A stretch of 64,000 nt of DNA. Source: a virus. Position numbers and translations under genes: made by a program. Position 1 is the first letter of the stretch. Each line of letters opens with the position of its first letter. This document shows, piece after piece, positions 7,311 to 14,752 of the stretch. The stretch covers positions 1 through 64,000 of IMG/VR virus record IMGVR_UViG_3300035698_035307; one strand, given 5' to 3'. Under the pieces are notes generated by a model. The model did no database searches. It had not been told where the DNA came from and saw only the letters and a program-made list of their open reading frames with translations.

Positions 7311-7843
7311 TTTTTTTGATTTTTAAAGTCCTTAAATAATTCTATTAATCCACTTATCTCCTGCGGCTGATATGACCAATTGTCAGCACAAGCATTAATT
7401 CTGTTTGAGATAGTTAAATCTGTTGGATGGTCAAATAAACTATGACCGTGAAAGTGAAAAACACCCTTATCTTTTCCGGGCCAATCTAACATTGGCCAAT
7501 GAGATAATATAGTATTTGTCTTTGGTTCTTTATAAAAAGCTAACGGGATAATTTCAATTTTATCTTTTAGATATCTGCTAATTTCTAGAGCTGCATCATC
7601 ATAATCGCCCATCAATAGCTTTATACGGCCATTTAGTCGTATCAAGATATCTTCTGCTTCAAGTGGAGTCCACGCTAAATTTCCTAAATGATAAACAATA
7701 TCATCAGGACCTACTACTGCATTCCACTTTTCTATAATTGCCTCGTTCATTTCTCCGATTGCCTCGAATGGCCTGTTTGCGATATCCAATATCTCAATCC
7801 TTCCTAGAAAAGTATCAGATGTCACGAAAATTTTTCTCTTCAT
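7307..7843 (-). CDS. Calcineurin-like metallophosphoesterase with altered active site
   Basis: A 178-residue member of the metallophosphoesterase fold in the compact phage/YfcE-like form. The five metal-binding blocks are recognisable but changed: D-x-H is DTF (10-12), GD is GN at 54-55 (HLGNLAW), GNH(D/E) is GDYD (79-82). Only His115 in SHWP and H-G-H (132-134) are kept. Loss of several metal ligands suggests a catalytically weak or inactive protein, perhaps a binding or regulatory module. It overlaps the sigma-factor start by 4 bases and follows the ATP-grasp gene directly, so the three are coexpressed. Family confident, activity doubtful. Confidence 0.75.
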   Translation of the reverse strand: MKRKIFVTSDTFLGRIEILDIANRPFEAIGEMNEAIIEKWNAVVGPDDIVYHLGNLAWTPLEAEDILIRLNGRIKLLMGDYDDAALEISRYLKDKIEIIPLAFYKEPKTNTILSHWPMLDWPGKDKGVFHFHGHSLFDHPTDLTISNRINACADNWSYQPQEISGLIELFKDFKNQKK

Positions 7844-8800
7844 TTATGTGCCTATAATAAAACGATTATTAGTATTTTGAATTGTCTTCATGTCTAAATC
7901 ACTAGCAAAGTTACCAAGTCTGTGCATGGTATCTTCTGACATTTCTTTATCGTAAAAATCGTTATAAATACTGTGATACAACTTAACCGAAGCATCATAC
8001 GGTAATCCTGGTTGTGAATTGATTTCGATAATATACATTGCACCATCTTCATCTTTCATTAAATCTAATGCATAAATATCCACTTTACTGAAATTCTCAC
8101 GAACCTCTTTTAATATTTCTTTAAATTCATCAGGTATGTAATCTAATACAACTTTAGTATAGCCAAATTTCATAGCTTCGTCAGTTCCACCAGTACCTTC
8201 TTTTGCTTTCTTATTAAGTGCTTCTCTTTTCATGAACAACAATGGGTGTTCTTTAAAGAGTATTAATCTAAATTCTTCATCTATTTTAATCTTCTCAGAG
8301 AATACTTCAAACTCGTCTTTGTTTTCTCTTAATTCTTCTTTTAACTTAAAACTTTGAATACCTATTCCAGAATGGTTATTATCTGGTTTAGCAATGATTG
8401 GAAAACTAAGATTCTCTAATGCATCTTCTTTAGAAAATACTGTTTTAGGAACAAATTTACTTTTCTCCATTGTCATATGAAAATTCCGTTTACTAGAGAC
8501 AGATTTAACATCGTCTGGCTTATTGTAAACATTCTCTAATGGTATTAACTTATTTTCGATTAAGTACCTGCTAATGTCATTATTGTAATTAATAACAGGG
8601 TATTTTTGATTTATCTGATATGATAATTTCTTTTCAGTAAGTGGTAGCATAAAATTCTCTGTAGCATACTCCTTATAAGAGATATCAGTCCCTTTATTAG
8701 TATTGTCATATACTAAAAGTGCTTTAAATAATTCACCAAACTCTTCTTTTATAAATTGAGTGTAGCCTTTTACTTTTACGAAATTACTTTTTATACCCAT
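7844..8800 (-). CDS. ATP-grasp ligase-like protein, possible capsid-targeted
   Basis: A 318-residue protein of the ATP-grasp fold (RimK/glutathione-synthetase type), which joins a carboxylate to an amine or thiol using ATP. Visible blocks are FPIIAKPDNNHSGIGIQSF (about 134-152, the lysine and glycine loop for ATP), the EFRLILF strand, and IYALDLMKD followed by YIIEINSQPGLP (about 245-272, the metal-binding D and E-x-N). The N-terminus VKVKGYTQFIKEEFGE resembles a capsid-targeting sequence with a site I-K-E before E. The substrate is unknown. The gene is directly upstream of the altered phosphoesterase and the ECF sigma gene in one operon. Confidence 0.7.
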   Translation of the reverse strand: MGIKSNFVKVKGYTQFIKEEFGELFKALLVYDNTNKGTDISYKEYATENFMLPLTEKKLSYQINQKYPVINYNNDISRYLIENKLIPLENVYNKPDDVKSVSSKRNFHMTMEKSKFVPKTVFSKEDALENLSFPIIAKPDNNHSGIGIQSFKLKEELRENKDEFEVFSEKIKIDEEFRLILFKEHPLLFMKREALNKKAKEGTGGTDEAMKFGYTKVVLDYIPDEFKEILKEVRENFSKVDIYALDLMKDEDGAMYIIEINSQPGLPYDASVKLYHSIYNDFYDKEMSEDTMHRLGNFASDLDMKTIQNTNNRFIIGT

Positions 8801-8810
8801 TGGTTTTCAA

Positions 8811-9110
8811 TTATTTTAGTAAGCTTGAGTCTGCTTTGATTTTTTCAACCCAATCTCTAGCTTCAGCAGCTTTCTCATAATCCTCTTCAACAATAAGAAT
8901 GTCCATATTATTTTCAAGTGCTATGAGAAAATCTTTCTTCTCAACTCTTAACGCAATACCAGTAGGTTGAAGTGTAACAAAAACTGCTAATTCTTGTTTT
9001 CCTTCAAGTACATCGATTACAGCTTCAAGAACTGCTCTTTTTACCTCAGAGCTTCTTTTCTTAAACTCTACAGTAATTTCTTCCTGTGTGTTTGCTTGTA
9101 TTTCAATCAT
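8811..9110 (-). CDS. Hypothetical protein with UVR-like helical motif
   Basis: A 99-residue protein of unknown function. The C-terminal EEDYEKAAEARDWVEKIK (about 76-93) resembles the UVR motif, a helical hairpin found in UvrB/UvrC and Clp adaptor proteins. The N-terminal part is alpha/beta with acidic helices. It is first in the operon that continues to the ATP-grasp gene (10-base gap). A GATAAATA motif lies 48 bases upstream. Confidence 0.55.
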   Translation of the reverse strand: MIEIQANTQEEITVEFKKRSSEVKRAVLEAVIDVLEGKQELAVFVTLQPTGIALRVEKKDFLIALENNMDILIVEEDYEKAAEARDWVEKIKADSSLLK

Positions 9111-9157
9111 ATGTAAATATACATTTAATATTCGTCACCCGAAAGCTTTAGCTACTA

Positions 9158-9165
9158 TATTTATC
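9158..9165 (-). promoter_or_regulatory. Late-promoter-like octamer GATAAATA
   Basis: GATAAATATAG on the minus strand, 48 bases before the ATG at 9110 in an 87-base intergenic gap. It is closer to the T4 late consensus TATAAATA than the more frequent GATATATA form. Confidence 0.45.
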
Positions 9166-9197
9166 GAACTTTTTTGCTTCCATTTACTGCATTGGAG

Positions 9198-10085
9198 TTA
9201 TTTTTTAGTTTCAAGAAACACTCCTAATGCACCTTTATAATCTTCCTGAGTTCCACCTTCTTTAATCAGGTTTTCCATCGTCTTGAAAAATGTTTTCGTA
9301 GTTTTTGGAAATATAATTTCTTTGTACTCGCCATATTCGAATAATGGTTCTTTCAACTCAAAATGAGGTGAAGATACATTTTCTTCATTTTCAATCTTAT
9401 CTGCAGCATCGAAATGTCTTTCATAGAAATGAATATTGTCAGCTGAATGAAAATACGTACCGAGTTTTAATTCTGGATAGTATGGGAGCAACCATAATCT
9501 CATTTGTTGTAATACAATTGAAAAGAATGGGGCATCATAACTTAAACCAAAGAACATATCATTTGAACGTATTGTCATCTTCATGTTCAGAGTGTCTTCT
9601 CTTATAAAGAAATTCAGATACATCGTGCATACAAAATCTTTGTTACCAACATATTGAAATTTAGGTTGATTTAAGAACGCTATCGCTTGACGAGTATTCT
9701 TATCACTTCTTAGTGAGTTCAAGCACCAATAAAGTTGGTCACCGAATAATAAGTCACCATAATTCGAATTAATTTCACCACCTTCATCTGTTAGGTTTCC
9801 CCAGAACTTAGAAAAATTTGAAATGTAATCTACTGTACGTTCTTTTTTCAAATACCAGGCAAGTTCACCTGCTAAGTATTTCCAATTAAATGGACGTTCT
9901 TTAAAATCAAGTAATACCTTCGTAGGATTAAGTGGCATCGTATGCATATACAATTCCTTCACCTTTTGCCCCCTCGGCGCACTCTCATAACCATCATTCT
10001 TTATCTTACTTATAAGACTCTGGAACTCATGATTAATATCTTGCTTATGTTCTTTCTCGCTTAAATAGTTTGGTATTTTTGTCAT
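9198..10085 (-). CDS. Thymidylate-synthase-fold enzyme, probable dCMP hydroxymethylase
   Basis: A 295-residue thymidylate synthase/dCMP hydroxymethylase homolog. Recognised parts: GELAWYL (73-79), NYGDLLFG (108-115), Arg132 in TRQAIAF, the nucleophile Cys153 in DFVCTMYL, the phosphate-binding RSND at 173-176, GLSYDAPF (180-187) and FHSADNIHFYERH (212-224). At the position where thymidylate synthase has the pyrimidine-contacting Asn, this protein has Asp184. In T4 dCMP hydroxymethylase the same Asn-to-Asp change gives dCMP specificity. It would therefore make 5-hydroxymethyl-dCMP from dCMP and methylene-THF. It lies 5 bases after the kinase gene and is last in the block. Confidence 0.8.
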   Translation of the reverse strand: MTKIPNYLSEKEHKQDINHEFQSLISKIKNDGYESAPRGQKVKELYMHTMPLNPTKVLLDFKERPFNWKYLAGELAWYLKKERTVDYISNFSKFWGNLTDEGGEINSNYGDLLFGDQLYWCLNSLRSDKNTRQAIAFLNQPKFQYVGNKDFVCTMYLNFFIREDTLNMKMTIRSNDMFFGLSYDAPFFSIVLQQMRLWLLPYYPELKLGTYFHSADNIHFYERHFDAADKIENEENVSSPHFELKEPLFEYGEYKEIIFPKTTKTFFKTMENLIKEGGTQEDYKGALGVFLETKK

Positions 10086-10090
10086 TGCTC

Positions 10091-10951
10091 TTAATTATTT
10101 TTCAAAATTAGTTCCTTAAGTTCGGATTCAAACTTATAGAGTTTTAACAATGTCTCGTTCCTTTGTTTCATTAATTCTTTGAAGTTTTCAGTAGGAAGTG
10201 TACTCTTCAAATATAATGGAAATGTATTAACACATAGATAGTTCAGGTAATCAGTAACTAAGTCCTTCCAGATGATTCCTTTAATATTACTATGTTCTTT
10301 GTAAGTTTCGAAGAACTTCTCAATTAATGCAAAACTAAAATCTAATTCTTCAATGTCAAGCATATCTGATACGAATGACATGATTTCTATACTGATAAAA
10401 TCAAATGCTGCAAAATCAAAATCAATCAAAGTATACTTATCACCGTCCCATAAAATATTATGCTTACGAAAATCTCGATGTAATGCAATTTTAAGTTGTT
10501 TCTCATTGATACCTTTGATATCTTTTTGAATCTTCTTTCTGATACTTAAATCTCGTTTCAATGCGACTTTATTATTTACAGCTTCTTCCCAAGCCATTAA
10601 ATCATCGTACATTAATTCTTTATGAGGTAAGTCAATTGTATCACCTTCTTTCCAACAATGATTATGAATCTTAGCCATGTTCTCAGCTATAATTGAAACA
10701 GAAGTTACACCTAAGTTCCATTCACATTCTTTAACAACCTCATATCGACATTCAATTATCTCAGGGTCTGTATTAGCAGGATGGCCATAAATTCCTTTAT
10801 TAATTTCGAATCCATTTAGATTGTCAATGTTGTAAAATAATCTGGTTTGAAATATACCAACTCTGTAATCATATTTGCTCTTAGGCATATACTTAATAAA
10901 GACATCATCTCGTATTTCAGTACTGCTAGTGTTACCGCCGCTTTTATTCAT
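10091..10951 (-). CDS. APH/choline-kinase-family phosphotransferase
   Basis: A 286-residue small-molecule kinase of the aminoglycoside phosphotransferase/choline kinase fold. The catalytic loop is LHRDFRKHNILW with Asp160 and Asn165, and the metal-binding segment is LIDFDFAAF with Asp177 and Asp179. The N-lobe is hard to align and may be reduced. Substrates of the family are hydroxylated small molecules. Its place between two hydroxymethylase-like genes (8-base overlap upstream, 5-base gap downstream) suggests it phosphorylates a hydroxymethyl or hydroxylated nucleotide intermediate. That is inference, and an aminoglycoside-resistance or choline-kinase role is not excluded. Confidence 0.75.
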   Translation of the reverse strand: MNKSGGNTSSTEIRDDVFIKYMPKSKYDYRVGIFQTRLFYNIDNLNGFEINKGIYGHPANTDPEIIECRYEVVKECEWNLGVTSVSIIAENMAKIHNHCWKEGDTIDLPHKELMYDDLMAWEEAVNNKVALKRDLSIRKKIQKDIKGINEKQLKIALHRDFRKHNILWDGDKYTLIDFDFAAFDFISIEIMSFVSDMLDIEELDFSFALIEKFFETYKEHSNIKGIIWKDLVTDYLNYLCVNTFPLYLKSTLPTENFKELMKQRNETLLKLYKFESELKELILKNN

Positions 10952-11915
10952 CTTTGTTGTAAATTTTTAGAAAGTCGTGTTCAATTGCATTGTCATTTGC
11001 TTTTGCCATTGTGGCCGTATAAAGAATTAAAGCCCACTTATAAAAGTATTCTGTTTTAAAATACGTTCTGTCAGGTTTATATAAATCTTTGTAAGTAGTT
11101 ATCGTACCACCATCGATATCCTCATGTTTACCAGCTTTCATAAATTCATCGACATAATGATATAAGATTCCATTTTCTTGAACCCATTCCTTATGTGTTA
11201 ATTCAAATGGCATTGGATGATACGTATGATTAGGGTCGAAGTCTTGTGACCAGGTAGGTTTACCACTTTTGTCACAATAATAATGCATACTAACTGTCTT
11301 GTATAGAAAGTGTCCCATTGTTAATTCAGGGTAAAATTCTGTAAGCCAACCTGTCATCATTTCTTGAAGTGTTGTAAATAAAATCACATCGTTTGCCCAT
11401 CCCATTGAAAGTGCAGTTCCTCTTGTTTCAAGAGTCATATGTAATTTATTATCTCGTATGATAAAGTGACAGTATATTAAACAAGGGTAGTGAACTTTGG
11501 GTCTTCTACTACCAAAAGATATTACTGCCTTTCTACTGTTCTTATCATCTCTGAGTACGTTTCTTATTTTGAGTAGTGACCATCTACTATTTCCTTGGCG
11601 ATTTTCATTGCCAAAGAACATGATATTGTCTTCAAACCCCATTGTTTTTTTGACCATTTCCCTTGAATGCATAACCCTCGGTTGGTTTTCATTAAAGATG
11701 TCAAAAAGTTCTTGATAAATGAAAGGCATATTTAAGCCTTTGATAGGTATGATTTTATCACGAGGATTTTTAATTAGTACAGAAGCATTCATAACTTCTT
11801 TAGTCCATTCTTTCCTGGCTTCTACTAATTCACCCTGGTCATCAATTAATTGTGCGAAGTACTCATATGCATCTCTTGCATTTTGTACTTCTGCATACTT
11901 CATATTATAATCCAT
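10944..11915 (-). CDS. Second, divergent thymidylate-synthase-fold enzyme
   Basis: A 323-residue thymidylate synthase superfamily member, clearly different from its neighbour. Cys145 in VHYPCLIYCHF is the likely nucleophile. ETRGTALSMGWANDVILF (163-180) aligns with the RSxD...GLPFN block but has Ala168 for the Asp and Asp176 at the base-specifying Asn position, so a cytosine-type substrate is suggested. The final HxY block is YKTVSMHYY (205-213). The N-terminal 110 residues are longer than in thymidylate synthase. It may act on an already modified dCMP or add another one-carbon unit. It is first of the three-gene block and overlaps the kinase by 8 bases. Confidence 0.72.
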   Translation of the reverse strand: MDYNMKYAEVQNARDAYEYFAQLIDDQGELVEARKEWTKEVMNASVLIKNPRDKIIPIKGLNMPFIYQELFDIFNENQPRVMHSREMVKKTMGFEDNIMFFGNENRQGNSRWSLLKIRNVLRDDKNSRKAVISFGSRRPKVHYPCLIYCHFIIRDNKLHMTLETRGTALSMGWANDVILFTTLQEMMTGWLTEFYPELTMGHFLYKTVSMHYYCDKSGKPTWSQDFDPNHTYHPMPFELTHKEWVQENGILYHYVDEFMKAGKHEDIDGGTITTYKDLYKPDRTYFKTEYFYKWALILYTATMAKANDNAIEHDFLKIYNKDE

Positions 11916-11920
11916 AAATT

Positions 11921-12178
11921 CTATTTAAAAATTAAATTTGCTAAACCAACCAGAATCATTATTCCAATTACAATGCAAAAGAAAGCTCCTATTAAACCTA
12001 ATATGAAACCCCATCCAATCCAGAGAGGTGATGTAACCCACCACCATGACCAATTAGCTACCTGACCGACTTCACCTAATTTCATTACTAAGAATATAAT
12101 AAAAATGATAGTACTTAATTTCATACCATTGCCGGCTGTTTTTTGTACTGTTTTGTTTTTTAGTATGTTAGTTTTCAT
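11921..12178 (-). CDS. Small membrane protein (Fragile-X-F-like phage family)
   Basis: An 85-residue protein with two hydrophobic helices around a tryptophan-rich segment (NWSWWWVTSPLWIGWGF). This pattern recurs in small phage proteins annotated as transmembrane Fragile-X-F proteins, whose function is unknown. An alternative ATG at 12124 would remove 18 polar residues and give the more typical MKLSTIIFIIF start. The gene ends 6 bases before the second TS-like gene, so it may belong to that transcript. Confidence 0.6.
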   Translation of the reverse strand: MKTNILKNKTVQKTAGNGMKLSTIIFIIFLVMKLGEVGQVANWSWWWVTSPLWIGWGFILGLIGAFFCIVIGIMILVGLANLIFK

Positions 12179-12215
12179 GTTATAAATTTAAGAAATTAGT
12201 TCGACATAATAAAGT

Positions 12216-12857
12216 TTATTTGAATATCTCATAAAGGTGATGGTCAGTTGCGTATCCTTTAGCTACTGCGAATTTCTTTTCAACTAATTTACCCATCATG
12301 TTAAACCTTTCTGAGCCAGCATCTTCATGTAATGCAATTAATATACCAGTCGAAGTCATGCTTCGTCCCATTGCTTCATCAAAATCTTTTTCTTTTTTGG
12401 TTTTCTTCTGTGTAACTTTACTGTACAGCGTAATTAACATGTCATTTGCAGCATCACCTTCAATAGTTTTATATTTGACCATGCCAACTTTAGAAGCTCT
12501 TTCTTTAACTTCTGAATGTGTAAGTGTTTCTGGTTTTTTTGAACGTTTCTTCTTTTGCATGGACACTTTGTCTAAGCCTTTGTCCATGTTACGTTCTTTT
12601 TTATTCTTTTTCTGCTTGGGCTTGGACACTTTGTCCACTTTGTCCACTTTGTCCACCTTTTTAGTAGGTTTATCTTTCTTTCTGGACACTTTGTCCACTT
12701 TAGTGTCCACTTTGTCTTCAGTAACTTTATTTTTATGCTTCTTCTTGGGCTTCTTCTCAACACTCGGTGTTTCAAACAAAGGTGTAAATCTTTTTTTCTT
12801 TCCGAAGAATTTCTCTTTTTCTTCAGGAGTCATATCACCCACTGATTTTCTTGCCAT
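12216..12857 (-). CDS. Lysine-rich repeat protein of unknown function
   Basis: A 213-residue protein. Residues 35-110 are extremely basic with repeated KVDKV units (KKVDKVDKVDKVSK) and are probably disordered and nucleic-acid-binding. The C-terminal third (about 120-213) looks like a folded helical domain (NDMLITLYSKVTQKKTKKEK, then FNMMGKLVEKKFAVAKGYA). No family recognised. The repeats also appear at DNA level as tandem TTGTCCACT units. It stands alone between short gaps, with no clear promoter motif. Confidence 0.6.
   Translation of the reverse strand: MARKSVGDMTPEEKEKFFGKKKRFTPLFETPSVEKKPKKKHKNKVTEDKVDTKVDKVSRKKDKPTKKVDKVDKVDKVSKPKQKKNKKERNMDKGLDKVSMQKKKRSKKPETLTHSEVKERASKVGMVKYKTIEGDAANDMLITLYSKVTQKKTKKEKDFDEAMGRSMTSTGILIALHEDAGSERFNMMGKLVEKKFAVAKGYATDHHLYEIFK
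12622..12720 (-). repeat. Short tandem repeats coding KVDKV
   Basis: Three consecutive 9-base TTGTCCACT-type units at about 12630-12657 and scattered copies up to about 12713. They code the Lys-Val-Asp repeats of the basic protein. Copy number could vary by slippage. Confidence 0.6.
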
Positions 12858-12908
12858 AATTATATTGTTTGTATCAAAAGTAATACATTAAAACGCAACA
12901 TAAAAGTT

Positions 12909-13244
12909 TTATCTGTCATCTCCCGAACCTCTTTCAGTTCCTCTGCTAACTCTACCTGCTAATTTTTCATTGTTTAAGTTTGCAATATCTTCAAGCGTAT
13001 AACCTAATTTACCGGCAAGTACTGAAAGATACCAAAGAGTATCGCCAAGTTCATTGCCAATTGCTTTCTTTGTAGTAGGTGTCAATTCGCCTTTGTCATC
13101 TCTGAAAAGTTTCTTGACCTTTCCTGCTACCTCTCCTGCCTCCTCAGACAGTCCAATTGATAAATATGTAAATGGATGGATATGTTCCCCTCCTGTAAAG
13201 AATGCATTCTCTAATGCACTCTCCTGATAATCATTCATCGTCAT
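12909..13244 (-). CDS. MazG-like nucleotide pyrophosphohydrolase
   Basis: A 111-residue all-alpha NTP pyrophosphohydrolase. The metal-binding E-E-x-x-E is at 34-38 (SEEAGEVAGKV) and the E-x-x-D at 65-68 (NELGDTLWYL). It hydrolyses NTP or dNTP to NMP and pyrophosphate. T4 uses a related all-alpha enzyme (dCTPase, gp56) to remove dCTP and supply dCMP for hydroxymethylation, so this could feed the TS-like enzymes at 9198-11915. MazG homologs in phages are also linked to (p)ppGpp depletion. Its start overlaps the next gene upstream by 14 bases. Confidence 0.82.
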   Translation of the reverse strand: MTMNDYQESALENAFFTGGEHIHPFTYLSIGLSEEAGEVAGKVKKLFRDDKGELTPTTKKAIGNELGDTLWYLSVLAGKLGYTLEDIANLNNEKLAGRVSRGTERGSGDDR

Positions 13245-13617
13245 CTTCTATTCCTTTTTTAATTGTCATTAATACTGTATGTTTATCGATAGACATCTTT
13301 GTAATAATCTTATAAAGTGCTCTCAGTTCCTGTTCATTTGTTAATGTACAGACTGTTGTTTCGATAGGATTTACTCCTTGTTGGATAGTTATAAAGAATC
13401 CATTATAAGCAATGTACTCACCATTTTCACCGCGGACATAATTGTATCTAAATCTATAAACCTTTTGGCTCATAACAAAATGCAATCCCCCTAAACCATA
13501 TTTCTTGAATATGGCTAGGGTTAATTCTGTTTGGGGGTGATTCTGAGCTTCATGTTTTTGCTCAGTTATTATGCTACGACTTTTTCTTTTAATGTATTCG
13601 TCTCTTGCTTTACTCAT
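13231..13617 (-). CDS. Hypothetical protein between MazG and 2H phosphoesterase genes
   Basis: A 128-residue protein of unknown function. The N-terminus is basic (ARDEYIKRKSRSIITEQK). The central part has alternating strands (KVYRFRYNYVRGENGEYIAY) and the C-terminus is acidic. It overlaps both neighbours (8 bases with the 2H phosphoesterase gene, 14 with mazG), so the three are translated from one message. Confidence 0.6.
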   Translation of the reverse strand: MSKARDEYIKRKSRSIITEQKHEAQNHPQTELTLAIFKKYGLGGLHFVMSQKVYRFRYNYVRGENGEYIAYNGFFITIQQGVNPIETTVCTLTNEQELRALYKIITKMSIDKHTVLMTIKKGIEDDDE

Positions 13618-14194
13618 TTTTAGCTTTTTTAAATGGCCACTTTAATTTGCTGCCATCAGTCTTACTGTAAACTATCTTATCAGGTTTGCTTACTACAGCT
13701 TCCTTAAGCTTCTTTGCGTATTTCTTACCAGTTCCTGGTTTTAAGTATGCAACTGTACAGTGAGCATGATAGTCCGGGTAATCCGTTGTATGAGGGAACT
13801 CAGCTAATGTTTCATTCATTTTGTTTAAATCTTTTGAATTAACATCAAATTTCAGAACATCGAAGTCATCATTTTCAAACAACGAAAGTCTTTGCATTGA
13901 TACGATTGGGTCACTAAATTCATGTGCCATCATTGCCTTTTTGATATCATCATCATCATTGTCTTCGTGTAAACCATATAAAACAGTTACATGAGGTTCA
14001 TCTTCTCTACCATAATCTCCGTCCTTTTCATAAACATCTTCGTCATCAATTGATTCTTGTAAGTCAGCCCAATTCTTTTCGTCAACGTTTAAATATAACA
14101 TAACACAACCGTAATCATGTGCAGTACCTGATTTCTCTTCTACTTTATCATCTTCGATAAATTGTTCAAATGTTTTTACATGTAATCTTTCCAT
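13610..14194 (-). CDS. 2H phosphoesterase with capsid-targeting N-terminus
   Basis: A 194-residue 2H-family protein (RNA 2',3'-cyclic phosphodiesterase / 2'-5' RNA ligase-like fold). The two catalytic motifs are PHVTVLYGL with His68 and Thr70, and HAHCTVAYLKPG with His145 and Thr147. The N-terminus VKTFEQFIEDDKVEE closely matches the T4 capsid-targeting sequence, so the enzyme is probably packed in the head and injected. Family members open 2',3'-cyclic phosphates on RNA ends. The T4 anti-CBASS protein Acb1 uses the same two-HxT chemistry to destroy cyclic oligonucleotide signals. Either role fits an enzyme delivered at infection. It lies 12 bases after the phosphoribosyltransferase gene. Confidence 0.8.
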   Translation of the reverse strand: MERLHVKTFEQFIEDDKVEEKSGTAHDYGCVMLYLNVDEKNWADLQESIDDEDVYEKDGDYGREDEPHVTVLYGLHEDNDDDDIKKAMMAHEFSDPIVSMQRLSLFENDDFDVLKFDVNSKDLNKMNETLAEFPHTTDYPDYHAHCTVAYLKPGTGKKYAKKLKEAVVSKPDKIVYSKTDGSKLKWPFKKAKNE

Positions 14195-14206
14195 AATTTA
14201 ATTTTT

Positions 14207-14752
14207 TTATTCGTAATATCTATAAAATGAGTTAACAACTTTTCTTTTTGTTTTAGAACCATCATATATTACTGCAACAGATTTTACTTTAGAACCGTTA
14301 GCTATAAAAAAGCTTTCAATTTTCCTTGCAGTACCACCTGAGAAGTAAGAATCATCTACAAATACAAATGATTTCTTTTTGACATCAAAATCTTCAGGCT
14401 TATAAGATTCAACACCTTTACCGAGTGTTAGCATCTTTCCATTAAATGTAACGAATCCTTTGCATTTAAAAGCCTTCTTCTTATAAAGCTTCATTAATGT
14501 ATCACCAAATCCTCCAGATGACGCAATATATTCATTTTCAAATGGTTTTAAAAGTGCTATAATCATTTTCTTATTTAATACATTTTTGATTTGGTCATCA
14601 AGTGCATCAAAAAATGGTTTACCACCTTTATGTTTTACTAACAGTTTATCTATAAGTTCTTCTAAGTTCTTGTAAATAGAATCGGGCGGATTAAGGCCGC
14701 CCGGTTTTTCTGTTATAAATTCTTCGAATGTTTTTAATTGTATCTTTTCCAC
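14207..14752 (-). CDS. Phosphoribosyltransferase-fold protein with capsid-targeting N-terminus
   Basis: A 181-residue type I phosphoribosyltransferase-like protein. The PRPP-binding loop is FVFVDDSYFSGGTARKI (129-144), with the usual two acidic residues and GGTA turn. The first strand and flexible loop are less clear. The N-terminus IQLKTFEEFITEKPGG (4-19) is one of the best matches to the T4 capsid-targeting sequence, with a site I-T-E before K. It is probably a packaged protein. The natural substrate (base or nucleotide salvage, or a binding role) cannot be read from the sequence. The start is GTG at 14752, overlapping the TAG stop of the vertex gene by one base. Confidence 0.75.
   Translation of the reverse strand: MEKIQLKTFEEFITEKPGGLNPPDSIYKNLEELIDKLLVKHKGGKPFFDALDDQIKNVLNKKMIIALLKPFENEYIASSGGFGDTLMKLYKKKAFKCKGFVTFNGKMLTLGKGVESYKPEDFDVKKKSFVFVDDSYFSGGTARKIESFFIANGSKVKSVAVIYDGSKTKRKVVNSFYRYYE

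Noticed and set aside
9198-10085. Ordinary thymidylate synthase as the call for the TS-like gene
   Set aside because: The base-specifying Asn is Asp, as in dCMP hydroxymethylase, and a second diverged copy plus a kinase share the operon, so plain dTMP synthesis is less likely, though not excluded.
12622-12720. Short direct repeats that could suggest a CRISPR array
   Set aside because: Units are 9 bases, contiguous, in frame and coding for Lys-Val-Asp. There are no spacers.
12298-12891. Long plus-strand frame opposite the lysine-rich protein (and similar ones at 22134-22559 and 23685-24512)
   Set aside because: They mirror biased minus-strand genes (Lys repeats, hydrophobic tape measure), give low-complexity Leu/Ser/Phe or Ile/Ala/Pro protein, and have no start context. 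They are antisense shadows.
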